A program made the position numbers and the translations under genes. 64,000 nucleotides of DNA from a bacterium UBP15_UBA6099 (GTDB lineage: Bacteria; UBP15; UBA6099): assembly GCA_002435745.1 (NCBI GenBank), contig DIWT01000056.1, positions 1-64,000 on the forward strand. The letters run 5' to 3'. Position 1 is the stretch's first letter. Each line of letters starts with the position of its first letter. The notes beneath the pieces were generated by a model. That model saw only the letters and a program-made list of their open reading frames with translations, did no database searches and was not told where the DNA came from. Of this stretch, positions 1 through 6,837 are shown piece by piece.

Positions 1-2
1 GT

Positions 3-176
3 CGCTTGATTGAACAGCATTGGATTATTATGCAGTATTACAATTATTTAGCCATGACAATAATTCACACAATGGCAAACTCAATAATGTTGACAATGCT
101 TATGTACATAATAGCTTTGAAAGTAAAACAACTGAGAATGAATGGTGATCTGGGGTCAGGCGATCTGGGGTCATGA
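3..176 (+). CDS. Partial hydrophobic ORF, possible tail of a membrane protein
   Basis: An open frame enters from the left edge and runs to a TGA at 174-176, giving about 57 residues. The middle part is strongly hydrophobic (LAMTIIHTMANS followed by IMLTMLMYIIALK), which fits one or two membrane segments, and a short basic stretch follows. The last codons are made from the GATCTGGGGTCA repeat. By position it stands where a membrane immunity protein of a preceding RHS cassette would end, because the next two cassettes have that order. That role is inference. The true start lies outside the window and a chance open frame in AT-rich DNA cannot be excluded. Confidence 0.35.
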   Translation, partial: RLIEQHWIIMQYYNYLAMTIIHTMANSIMLTMLMYIIALKVKQLRMNGDLGSGDLGS

Positions 177-186
177 TCTGGGGTCA
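147..186. repeat. Three copies of GATCTGGGGTCA
   Basis: The 12-mer GATCTGGGGTCA occurs exactly at 147-158, 162-173 and 175-186, with spacers of 3 bases and 1 base. It lies between the partial membrane ORF and the promoter of the first RHS tip. It looks like a breakpoint or remnant of a mobile sequence; no function is visible. Confidence 0.7.
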
Positions 187-227
187 GGCCGAGACAGCCT
201 GTTGAAAAACTAAATTTGCGCCACAAG

Positions 228-259
228 TTGTCAATAAGCGACTTATATGATAATATAAT
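228..259 (+). promoter_or_regulatory. Candidate promoter of the first RHS tip cassette
   Basis: TTGTCA at 228-233 is followed after 17 bases by TAATAT (251-256), overlapping TATAAT at 254-259. The surrounding DNA is AT-rich. It lies 24 bases upstream of the first start codon and a GGAG ribosome binding site is present at 271-274. This is consistent with the tip being expressed on its own rather than as part of a long RHS gene. Confidence 0.45.
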
Positions 260-282
260 GGAAAACTAGCGGAGATGCGGCG

Positions 283-1143
283 ATGATGGGAAGAAAAGAA
301 TGCGACACGGAGGCTGTGCACTGCTTCGTGAAGCGCCACATGATCCCCGCCGCCAACCCTTACGCCTACACCGACAACGACCCCGTCAACTTCACCGACC
401 CGCTGGGGTTGAAAAAACGCGAGGTCAAATGTTGGACATACACAAGAGTATCAAACCGCCAGTATTGCGTTCACGATGCGTGTTATCCTTGCGATGTTAA
501 ATGTAAAAAGCATATGAGAAAGGTATGCGAATCGGCCGGGAGATCATTCAGATCAACGCAAGCTCCAAGCGGTGTGTGCACCCATTGCCAGCCATTGGAC
601 AGGGTAGAATCCTGCGAAAAACTTTGTTCTAAAGACGTTTATCCCGCCACATGTCTAAAACAATGCAAAGATCATCTGCCACCTCCCGCCCAAGATAATC
701 CCAACGGCGATGGTAAAAATGACGATGCGCCTATTGATGATGTTAGCAATGACGACGTCGGTGCTGAGCCAAATGATTCATCGCCTAAAGACGGGCCAAA
801 TAGATGTAGGAAAAAGGATTTCGAAAAAGACCCTTATGTTGATTATCATTGGGGCGGGAATAGAATATTGCAAGAATGTGTTCACGAATGTATGCGCAGT
901 AGTAACAATAGAGATATTGGACGTGCTTATTCTGCTGTAAATTCTATTTGGAATGATATCAGCGACACTCGAACTGGCGATACTATAATTATGCCATCAG
1001 TGTTTGGCACCGATGATTGGCATCTTTTTGGGCTATATACTGTTGAGAAACAAAGGAATGCATGCGTGGATTGGTGTTTACGACATCCTGACAAACCGAA
1101 AGGACCAGATGCAGTGTCTGATTTCTGTGATGAAAACAAATGA
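283..1143 (+). CDS. Orphan RHS C-terminal tip 1 with cysteine-rich linker
   Basis: Residues about 19-43 are the end of an RHS repeat-associated core, including NPYAYTDNDPVNF and the DPLGL boundary, where polymorphic RHS toxins switch from conserved core to variable tip. No RHS repeats precede it, so this is a displaced tip or silent cassette. After the core comes a cysteine-rich stretch (about 14 Cys to residue 130), then a linker with AQDN and GKND that is shared with the tip at 1794-2807. The C-terminal domain from about residue 170 is unrelated to the second tip and I do not recognise it. The next gene overlaps by ATGA, as expected for a toxin-immunity pair. Start could be 283 or 286. Toxin activity is inferred from family and context only. 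Confidence 0.72.
   Translation: MMGRKECDTEAVHCFVKRHMIPAANPYAYTDNDPVNFTDPLGLKKREVKCWTYTRVSNRQYCVHDACYPCDVKCKKHMRKVCESAGRSFRSTQAPSGVCTHCQPLDRVESCEKLCSKDVYPATCLKQCKDHLPPPAQDNPNGDGKNDDAPIDDVSNDDVGAEPNDSSPKDGPNRCRKKDFEKDPYVDYHWGGNRILQECVHECMRSSNNRDIGRAYSAVNSIWNDISDTRTGDTIIMPSVFGTDDWHLFGLYTVEKQRNACVDWCLRHPDKPKGPDAVSDFCDENK
343..407. repeat. RHS core repeat, copy 1
   Basis: These 65 bases match 1968-2032 at 64 positions. They encode the final segment of the RHS core up to DPLGL. The near identity next to unrelated downstream sequence marks the recombination boundary used to exchange tips. Confidence 0.9.
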
Positions 1144-1670
1144 AGAGTAGATTGTTCTTTGCTACGGTAACAGTAGCTATTATTTTAGCGGCTTTGCTAT
1201 CATATTATTTGATATCATTTAATAGTAAGTCTTCAGAAGAGTCTATAAAAAGTTCAGAGTCTTACGATGATATATACTTCAAAAATAGAAACGCGGAAGA
1301 GTCGGTGATAATAAAAGAGATTCTTGATTTTATGTCAGCAGAACTATTTTCCAAAGCACAATGGGAAATCTATTGTTCAGTGTTAAATGATAAAAACACC
1401 ATGAGCAAAGAAGACTATCAGAGAAAAATTGATAAATTGATATCAATATCAAATACGCTCTATAATGATCCCAAGTTGATAACAAAGCCACAGATGCCGT
1501 CTGTTGCATCGCTGATTGAGGACATCACGACATTGAAGATAGTGTTCGAAAATGACAATAAAGCTTTTGTATTTGAAAAGAACGGCGAACACTACGACCA
1601 TTACAATCTTTACGAATGGATTAAGAAGAATGACACATGGTGTTGTAATGATTTTGGTAAAAGCAAATAA
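1140..1670 (+). CDS. Small membrane-anchored protein, candidate immunity for tip 1
   Basis: 176 residues. An N-terminal hydrophobic segment (about residues 5-25, VTVAIILAALLSYYLISF) is followed by a soluble, charged domain rich in Lys, Asn, Ser and Ile; it could be a membrane anchor or uncleaved signal. The start ATG overlaps the stop of the RHS tip by 4 bases, so the two are translationally coupled. Base composition is clearly more AT-rich than the chromosomal genes further right, as is usual for exchanged toxin-immunity cassettes. I recognise no family. Immunity function is inferred from position alone. Confidence 0.7.
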   Translation: MKSRLFFATVTVAIILAALLSYYLISFNSKSSEESIKSSESYDDIYFKNRNAEESVIIKEILDFMSAELFSKAQWEIYCSVLNDKNTMSKEDYQRKIDKLISISNTLYNDPKLITKPQMPSVASLIEDITTLKIVFENDNKAFVFEKNGEHYDHYNLYEWIKKNDTWCCNDFGKSK

Positions 1671-1701
1671 CTTAACTTTACGTTTTAAATACTAGAAACA
1701 C

Positions 1702-1811
1702 TCACCTAATAGGAAGAGTGATTATGGTAGTCGGTGAAGAAGAAAAAGAAGTCACTGAATAATAGGGACAGCCACCAATTTGGAAGAGTGATTATGCTCG
1801 TTACTGAAAAG
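1702..1811 (+). repeat. Duplicated translation-initiation segment, two ~40-base units 70 apart
   Basis: GGAAGAGTGATTATG occurs exactly at 1712-1726 and 1782-1796, within a longer imperfect repeat of about 40 bases (1702-1741 and 1772-1811). Each unit carries a purine-rich ribosome binding site and an ATG. The first unit opens a 12-codon mini-ORF (1724-1762) ending in TAA; the second opens the RHS tip at 1794. The first copy may be the vestige of an earlier cassette start or a leader peptide. Confidence 0.6.
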
Positions 1812-2807
1812 GCAAGTATAAACACTATCCGCATCGTGCTGCAACAGGGCGCGCTGCCGAACGCTTTCACTTACACCGGGCGGCACTGGGACCCCGTCGC
1901 GCGTCTCTATCACTACCGCGCCCGCGCTTACGACCCCGACACCGGCTCCTTCCTCCAGCACGACCCCATCCCCGCCGCCAACCCCTACGCCTACACCGAC
2001 AACGACCCCGTCAACTTCACCGACCCGCTGGGATTGAGCAAGAAAGGCTGCGAATGGCAAAAGTACGTGTACGTAAATAGAAATGTTTGCTATGGCGTAA
2101 AAAGCGACCGTTGCGGACCGAAATGCTATAAAGAGCTAAAAAGCTCTTGCGCCACATCGGAAGCGCCGGACGGATTCAAGCTTTGGAAAGACGCATGGTA
2201 TTCGCGTTGCGGATGCACAAAATGCGTAAAAATAGCAAACACCCCCTCTTGCGAAGAAATCTGCAACGGCATGCCCGACACAAACACCTGCATTGCCCAA
2301 TGCAAAGAAAACAAATCCCGCGCCCAAGACAACCAAGGCGCAGGAAAGAATGACGGCGAACCGGGTGAGGATGTGAAAACTGCGCCAGATGATAAAGGGT
2401 GTCAGGATAGCTCATCGAATAAAGAAACAAACAAATTTGTCGGCACAAAATCCAATATGAACCATGATACGAGAGCTATCGTTTATGGCTCAAGACAAGG
2501 TTGTATTAATCATCTAGCCGAATTAAGAGCTGAATACTATTATAAGAAAGCAAGGAAATTGGCTTATAGGGCAACGGATGATGTGTTAGATAATTTGCAA
2601 GGCGCAGGTGGAACACCTCCTAGCGGAAACCCTGCAACATTTGCTACTCAATTAGGAATGAATGTTATTGGTGCGGTTGCTTCAGAAGTCTACCAAATGG
2701 ATCCACATGGTTGGCTTGATATTGCGACAGATGAAGAGTTAGCTAGTTTAAAAAGACGTATCGAATTCTTTAGATCATATTGTGCATCATTGCCGAAAAA
2801 GAGCTAA
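1794..2807 (+). CDS. Orphan RHS C-terminal tip 2 with cysteine-rich linker
   Basis: 337 residues from the ATG at 1794, chosen because GGAAGAG precedes it by about 5 bases; a GTG at 1734 is the upstream alternative. Residues about 25-80 are RHS core (FTYTGRHWDP, YRARAYDPDTGSF, NPYAYTDNDPV, DPLGL). The cysteine-rich segment and the AQDN/GKND linker parallel those of tip 1, but the final roughly 130 residues differ completely and contain an alanine/tyrosine-rich helix-like stretch and a Gly/Pro loop. It is much shorter than a complete RHS protein and has no delivery domain of its own. It probably encodes a toxin that acts when recombined onto a full-length RHS gene; that is inference. Confidence 0.75.
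   Translation: MLVTEKASINTIRIVLQQGALPNAFTYTGRHWDPVARLYHYRARAYDPDTGSFLQHDPIPAANPYAYTDNDPVNFTDPLGLSKKGCEWQKYVYVNRNVCYGVKSDRCGPKCYKELKSSCATSEAPDGFKLWKDAWYSRCGCTKCVKIANTPSCEEICNGMPDTNTCIAQCKENKSRAQDNQGAGKNDGEPGEDVKTAPDDKGCQDSSSNKETNKFVGTKSNMNHDTRAIVYGSRQGCINHLAELRAEYYYKKARKLAYRATDDVLDNLQGAGGTPPSGNPATFATQLGMNVIGAVASEVYQMDPHGWLDIATDEELASLKRRIEFFRSYCASLPKKS
1968..2032. repeat. RHS core repeat, copy 2
   Basis: Second copy of the 65-base core segment at 343-407 (64 of 65 identical). In this copy the upstream core is longer, so the tip retains roughly 55 residues of RHS core. Confidence 0.9.
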
Positions 2808-2812
2808 CGATT

Positions 2813-3400
2813 ATGAACATTAATTGTATTCATCGATATCATTCTTTATGTCATGATATATTATTTTATGCAGCAATATTAATTGCATATTCTTTGATAG
2901 GAGCATTTATACTTATTATTATATTACAACTGTTGGATGTAATGAATGTTCAGTCGTTGTCGTCAGCTTTATCTGACAAATACCATCCACGCTTTATGCT
3001 GCCATCTTATATTGCAAGTTTATTATCAAACATATTTATTGGCTATTTGATCGCAAGGAAACGAGTGAACAAAGAATTTATTTATGTAACTATATTCGCA
3101 TGCATAGTTATATTAGTATATATTATATCGATGTTGGTGACGTATTGTTATTATCAGCAAACATATATTACTACATATGGCACAATCACTACTTTTAGAT
3201 TGTTTGGAGGCCATTTGTTTAATATTGTAACGATGCTTATTGGCTGTCATGTAGGAATACTAAAGAATCGCAAGATGAAAATAAAAAATAATATTTCAAG
3301 AAGTATCGCACATAAAGCAGTAATAATTCAGAAAAAGAGAAAGAATAAACGGACAAAACGCAATGATAAAACAACAATAGAGTCCAGCGGAGACTGTTGA
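2813..3400 (+). CDS. Polytopic membrane protein, candidate immunity for tip 2
   Basis: 195 residues from ATG 2813, five bases after the stop of the RHS tip; an in-frame ATG at 2780 inside the tip gene is less likely. Four hydrophobic segments are visible (about residues 12-38, 60-78, 84-108 and 130-150), followed by a very basic C-terminal tail (KKRKNKRTKRN). Base composition is strongly AT-rich, in contrast to the RHS core DNA beside it. A small polytopic protein directly after an RHS tip fits an immunity protein against a membrane-active or periplasmic toxin, but no family is recognised and the role is inferred from position. Confidence 0.7.
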   Translation: MNINCIHRYHSLCHDILFYAAILIAYSLIGAFILIIILQLLDVMNVQSLSSALSDKYHPRFMLPSYIASLLSNIFIGYLIARKRVNKEFIYVTIFACIVILVYIISMLVTYCYYQQTYITTYGTITTFRLFGGHLFNIVTMLIGCHVGILKNRKMKIKNNISRSIAHKAVIIQKKRKNKRTKRNDKTTIESSGDC

Positions 3401-3600
3401 GAACTCAAACGAATAAAACCGTTATCGTCGCCCTCGAGGACGCGCTGCCGCCGCCGTCGGACCCCGCCGCGCCGCCTATCATGTCCGAACTCTCCGAATT
3501 CTCTTATGACGACATGGGCCGCCTGACTGCCGCAACGCATCCGGAACGGTTCGCAACAGCGCTGCCGCTCGAAAAGAAGAAATACAGTGACGGCGGATGA
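3397..3600 (+). pseudogene. RHS/YD-repeat gene fragment
   Basis: 67 codons from a TTG that overlaps the preceding stop (TTGA). The motif SYDDMGRLTAATHPE is a typical YD/RHS repeat, but there is only one and neither core boundary nor tip follows. Base composition returns to the GC-rich chromosomal level, in contrast to the immunity gene it abuts. It is best read as a residue of the RHS gene that once ran through this locus, cut by cassette rearrangement. Confidence 0.55.
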
Positions 3601-3633
3601 ATCAATAGAATGATGGGAACGAGAATGACGGCG

Positions 3634-4503
3634 TCAGGATGTAATAGCGCGGATGAAGTCTTCGCCTTCTTTGAGTCCGGCGTCTAGGGTGTCCGCGAAA
3701 TTCTGTGGAAAATCCATTTCGAGTCTGAGAATGCGCCGCGCCTGTTCGTCGATGTGGAACGAGCGGTAGTGCTCTTCGTCGCCGACCGAACCGAGGCCGA
3801 GCATCTTGACGCCGACGTTGGCGGCGTGGATGGTGGACACTATCGGGAAATAATCTTTCGCCGGGTTCGGCTCGTGGTGGCTGCTGATGGAGTACAGCAG
3901 AGGGTCCGGCAGGTTCCATTTGATGGCGAGCAACCGTCCGACGTCGCAGTGGGTGACGCCCAGTTCTTCTTTCTCGGCTCTGAAAAGCGGGATGCGCTGG
4001 GTCTTCATTCTTTTGTATGCCAACTCGAATTCATCCGGCAGAAACTGGTCGAGTATCAGCAACCCGATGTCGTGAAGCAGGCCGGACACGAAGGCTTCCT
4101 CCGCCATCGCGGGAAACACCTTTTTTGCGATTGCGCGGGAAAGTATGGAAACGCTGATGGAGTGTTTCCAGTACCCGGCGTAGTTGAGTTGGTGTTTGCG
4201 CCCGCGCCCGCTGAAAAAGTCTAGCATGGATATGGACAGGGCGAGGCTGCGGACGGTGTTGAATCCGAGGATGATAATCGCCTGCTGGAGGGTTTCGATT
4301 TTCTTGGGGAATCCGTAGAAGGCCGAGTTCACGAGTTTGAGGACTTTGGCCGATAGGGCCTGATCCAGAGAGATGGCTTTGTTAAGGTCGGAAGCGGAAG
4401 TGTGCGGGCTGTCGACAATCTCGATGATTTTCTGAACCACCGCCGGGAGGGTCGGGATGTCCTTGAGGCGGTCGACCACTTTCTGGGCTGTCTGGTTATC
4501 CAC
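3634..4503 (-). CDS. HDOD-domain signal transduction protein
   Basis: 289 residues from a GTG at 4503, with a GAGG ribosome binding site; longer upstream readings run through the neighbouring gene and look proline-rich and artificial. The HDOD domain fills residues about 8-200: DIPTLPAVVQKI, LVNSAFYGFPKKIETLQQAI, and LLHDIGLLILD. HDOD proteins relate to HD phosphohydrolases and usually act in regulatory circuits rather than as proven enzymes. A C-terminal extension of about 80 residues follows. The start overlaps the stop of the YtxH-like gene by 8 bases, so the three genes 5252 to 3634 form one leftward operon. Confidence 0.85.
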   Translation of the reverse strand: MDNQTAQKVVDRLKDIPTLPAVVQKIIEIVDSPHTSASDLNKAISLDQALSAKVLKLVNSAFYGFPKKIETLQQAIIILGFNTVRSLALSISMLDFFSGRGRKHQLNYAGYWKHSISVSILSRAIAKKVFPAMAEEAFVSGLLHDIGLLILDQFLPDEFELAYKRMKTQRIPLFRAEKEELGVTHCDVGRLLAIKWNLPDPLLYSISSHHEPNPAKDYFPIVSTIHAANVGVKMLGLGSVGDEEHYRSFHIDEQARRILRLEMDFPQNFADTLDAGLKEGEDFIRAITS

Positions 4504-4822
4504 GCCTCGAGACCTCGTCGTCGATGTAAGAGCTTTCGAGTTGGGCGCGGACAACGCGGGCTTCATCGATTCCGGCGGCGACTGAGGCGAAGAGCCGGTC
4601 GATCTGGAATCTGGCGTTGGAGGCGGTTTCGCCGGCTCTGGCTGCCTGAGCGACCGCTCCGGCGTAAGCCGAAGAGACTCTGGCAACGAGTTGTTTGCGT
4701 GTGGACTCGCCTTTTGCGGGGGCCAAAAGCAGGGCCGCCGCGGCTCCCGCCGCGAGTCCGGCGATGAACGCTGCGAAAAACGCGCGCCCGCCTCCGCCGT
4801 TGCCGCCTTCAGTCCCGCTCAT
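4496..4822 (-). CDS. YtxH-like small envelope/stress protein
   Basis: 108 residues. A glycine-rich start leads into one hydrophobic segment (about residues 14-34, AAFIAGLAAGAAAALLLAP) and the motif APAKGESTRKQL, which is the recognisable YtxH signature, followed by a helical, alanine-rich region. YtxH-family proteins are small single-pass proteins linked to general stress in Gram-positives; the role elsewhere is unclear. It overlaps the DUF948-like gene upstream by 14 bases and the HDOD gene downstream by 8, a pairing often seen for YtxH and DUF948 proteins. Confidence 0.7.
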   Translation of the reverse strand: MSGTEGGNGGGGRAFFAAFIAGLAAGAAAALLLAPAKGESTRKQLVARVSSAYAGAVAQAARAGETASNARFQIDRLFASVAAGIDEARVVRAQLESSYIDDEVSRRG

Positions 4823-5252
4823 CTGAGCCTTTCCGGGCGGTTCCGGGGGCTGCGTCGCAGCCCTCCCTCCGCTCGCCCATATCGTTCCACGTCTCCACCG
4901 CTTTTCTCAGCCCGGCGGAAATGCTTTTCATGTTCGACACGATAGGCACGACCGTCTCGTCCGTCGCGTGGAGGATGGAGCGGGCGTCGCCTGCGGCGTG
5001 CCTCACGTCCTTGACGATCTCCTCCACCCGCTCCATCTGCCCGCCGGCTTTCTCGGTCATCTCGTTGATGTCTTCGATGGATTTCCTAAGCTCGGCGACG
5101 GTCCGCTCCACATTTTCATTCACCGTTTCGAGAAGTTTCTTCAGCGACGCGGAGCCGTCGATGAGGCTTCTAGCCACCCAGAACAGAATCGCGGTCGTCA
5201 GAACCGCGCAGATGGCAATCAGGATGACGGCAATGTTAAACAATGTGACCAT
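4809..5252 (-). CDS. DUF948-like membrane-anchored coiled-coil protein
   Basis: 147 residues. The N-terminal hydrophobic segment (about residues 5-27) anchors the protein, and the rest is a long amphipathic helix (LLETVNENVERTVAELRKSI, MTEKAGGQMERVEEIVKDV) with heptad-like spacing, as in DUF948 proteins. The C-terminal 25 residues are polar and probably disordered. First gene of the leftward operon with YtxH and HDOD genes. Its molecular function is not known. Confidence 0.7.
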   Translation of the reverse strand: MVTLFNIAVILIAICAVLTTAILFWVARSLIDGSASLKKLLETVNENVERTVAELRKSIEDINEMTEKAGGQMERVEEIVKDVRHAAGDARSILHATDETVVPIVSNMKSISAGLRKAVETWNDMGERREGCDAAPGTARKGSDERD

Positions 5253-5720
5253 GGCATTCTATTGTAGACGGTCGGCGACGATTTTGCAAACGCGCGCGGG
5301 AAACGCGCGCGGGCGCGCTATCCCGCATTTTTCACCAATGCGGGATGAAATCGAAGAAAGGAATGAGATACGAGGCGAATCGAGCGAAAATGAGGGAGCA
5401 TACTGTTTCGTATGTGACCGAGTTCGAGTCGATGATTCAACCCGGATTCGTCGATTGAGCCGACGACCCGGGGCGATTTTCATAGCGGCGAACTGCTTCT
5501 CACCCCCAAACGAGTTTGGGGGTGGCACCCTATTGTTCATGAACCCTATATTCTATTCACTGCAAAAATGTGCCTTGCGCCTCGCATTTCATCCGCACTG
5601 AACAATCGCTCCCGAATCCTAATGACGGATTCGGATTCAACGACGTAGATCGCCCTTTATTCGATTTCTCGGATTTTATCGTGAAAAATTCGCGCTATAA
5701 TATAATTCGGAGGGGACGGA
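5253..5720. other. Intergenic region between divergent genes with dispersed repeat
   Basis: 468 bases without a convincing gene. It contains GC-rich inverted sequence near 5290-5345, one copy of a dispersed repeat (5441-5636) and, at 5696-5701, TATAAT just before the GGAGGGG ribosome binding site of the FmdB gene, a plausible -10 box. I see no RNA gene. Confidence 0.6.
5441..5636. repeat. Dispersed intergenic repeat, copy 1
   Basis: About 190 bases closely similar to 22541-22719, beginning CCCGGATTC and ending in an 8-base-arm hairpin CCGAATCC/GGATTCGG. The copies share the blocks GGGCGATTTTCATAGCGGCG and TTCTATTCACTGCAAAAATG. They differ in the middle, where this copy has a CACCCCCAAAC/GTTTGGGGGTG hairpin (about 5501-5525). 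It is non-coding in both places. Confidence 0.85.
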
Positions 5721-6032
5721 ATGCCTGTTTACGAATACGAATGCGTCAGGTGCGGCGCGCGCAACGAGTTCGTCGAGTTCCTCGGTTCGGGCCGGATAGT
5801 GGCGAGGAAGTGCCGGGAGTGCGGCGGGACTAGACTGCGCAAGCTTGCGTCGCGGGCGGTATTCCATCCCGAAGTGACGCTTGAAGACCTCGGAGTAAAC
5901 GTGATCCGGCAGCCGGCGCCGCCTGCGGGGACCGTCCCGCAAGGGCCTCCCGGCGGCAAATGCCCGTACTGCGATCCCGACCCCGAGCCGTCCGCTCCGG
6001 GCGGCGCAGGCGGCGGTCCGCAGAAACCCTGA
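5721..6032 (+). CDS. FmdB-family zinc-ribbon protein
   Basis: 103 residues beginning MPVYEYECVRCG, the signature of FmdB/CxxC zinc-ribbon proteins; CVRC at residues 8-11 and CREC at about 34-37 form the metal site. The first 40 residues are the conserved domain; the remainder is a proline/glycine-rich tail with an extra CPYC pair. Members are annotated as putative regulatory proteins, after FmdB of formamidase operons, but direct evidence is limited. A single gene with its own probable promoter. Confidence 0.88.
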   Translation: MPVYEYECVRCGARNEFVEFLGSGRIVARKCRECGGTRLRKLASRAVFHPEVTLEDLGVNVIRQPAPPAGTVPQGPPGGKCPYCDPDPEPSAPGGAGGGPQKP

Positions 6033-6055
6033 GAGCCGTCCAGCCCCGCCTCGGC

Positions 6056-6748
6056 TCACATCTCCAGAAACCCGAAAGCCCTGCTCCACAACGCGACCGC
6101 GCCGCGTTTGAACGCGTCCCAAACGACCGGGTAATAGCTCAGCCCATCCCGCAGAAATCCGGGGACGTCCTCGCCCACCGCCGCCGAAAATATCAGCCCC
6201 AGCCCCAAGAAATTCATCATCAGTATGAACGACAGGGAAAACAAAGCTCCCGCCCTCGCCAGATCAGGCTGGCCGAGCCTTATCGTGTAAACCGTCAGCA
6301 TGATGTGGAACGCGATGGAAGCGCCCAGCAGGCCGTCGATATATGGCCGGAACGCCGGGGCCACTATCAGATGCAGTATCAGGAAAAACACGGCGTACAG
6401 CGGGAAAAAATACGGCGCGAGGGTGACGATGAAGTTGCCTTTCGTGTACGCCGCGAAGCCGCCGTTGCGCCTCGACACGTACAGTTCCTCGACCTTGCCG
6501 CCGAACAGCATCGACCACAGCGCGTGGGTCAGCTCATGTCCGAAAACGTGAAGGACGATGAGCCGCCTGAAGATAATATGAATCGGAAAATATAAGACGA
6601 AGCCGACGGCCAGCCAGAGGCGGACATCCGAAGTCCACACCGCCCACGGAGCGTCGAGCAGTTTCCACAGCGCCGTCGCATAGCCCGCCGCGCCTGTGGC
6701 GAAGGCCGCGAAAAACACGCTTTTAATTAATAATCTCGCTACTTTCAA
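6056..6748 (-). CDS. M50-like membrane zinc metalloprotease
   Basis: 230 residues with five or six hydrophobic segments. HELTH at residues 71-75, embedded in VFGHELTHALWS, is the HExxH zinc-binding motif at the end of a membrane helix, as in intramembrane M50 peptidases. The third metal ligand (usually an Asp in a later helix) cannot be assigned with certainty; a weakly similar GLGLIF stretch occurs near residue 182. No PDZ domain. It is convergent with FmdB, with 23 bases between stops. Proteolytic function is inferred from the motif; the substrate is unknown. Confidence 0.65.
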   Translation of the reverse strand: MKVARLLIKSVFFAAFATGAAGYATALWKLLDAPWAVWTSDVRLWLAVGFVLYFPIHIIFRRLIVLHVFGHELTHALWSMLFGGKVEELYVSRRNGGFAAYTKGNFIVTLAPYFFPLYAVFFLILHLIVAPAFRPYIDGLLGASIAFHIMLTVYTIRLGQPDLARAGALFSLSFILMMNFLGLGLIFSAAVGEDVPGFLRDGLSYYPVVWDAFKRGAVALWSRAFGFLEM

Positions 6749-6837
6749 AACAATGTTAATGTATATTATTACAGACGTCGGCGCAAGGGCGGCGGGAGCG
6801 AATCCGGGAACCGGGCGCGCGGAGGATTTTCGGCATA

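Noticed and set aside
5380..5440. Possible tRNA because of a GTTCGAGTC block
   Set aside because: No acceptor or anticodon stems can be formed around it.
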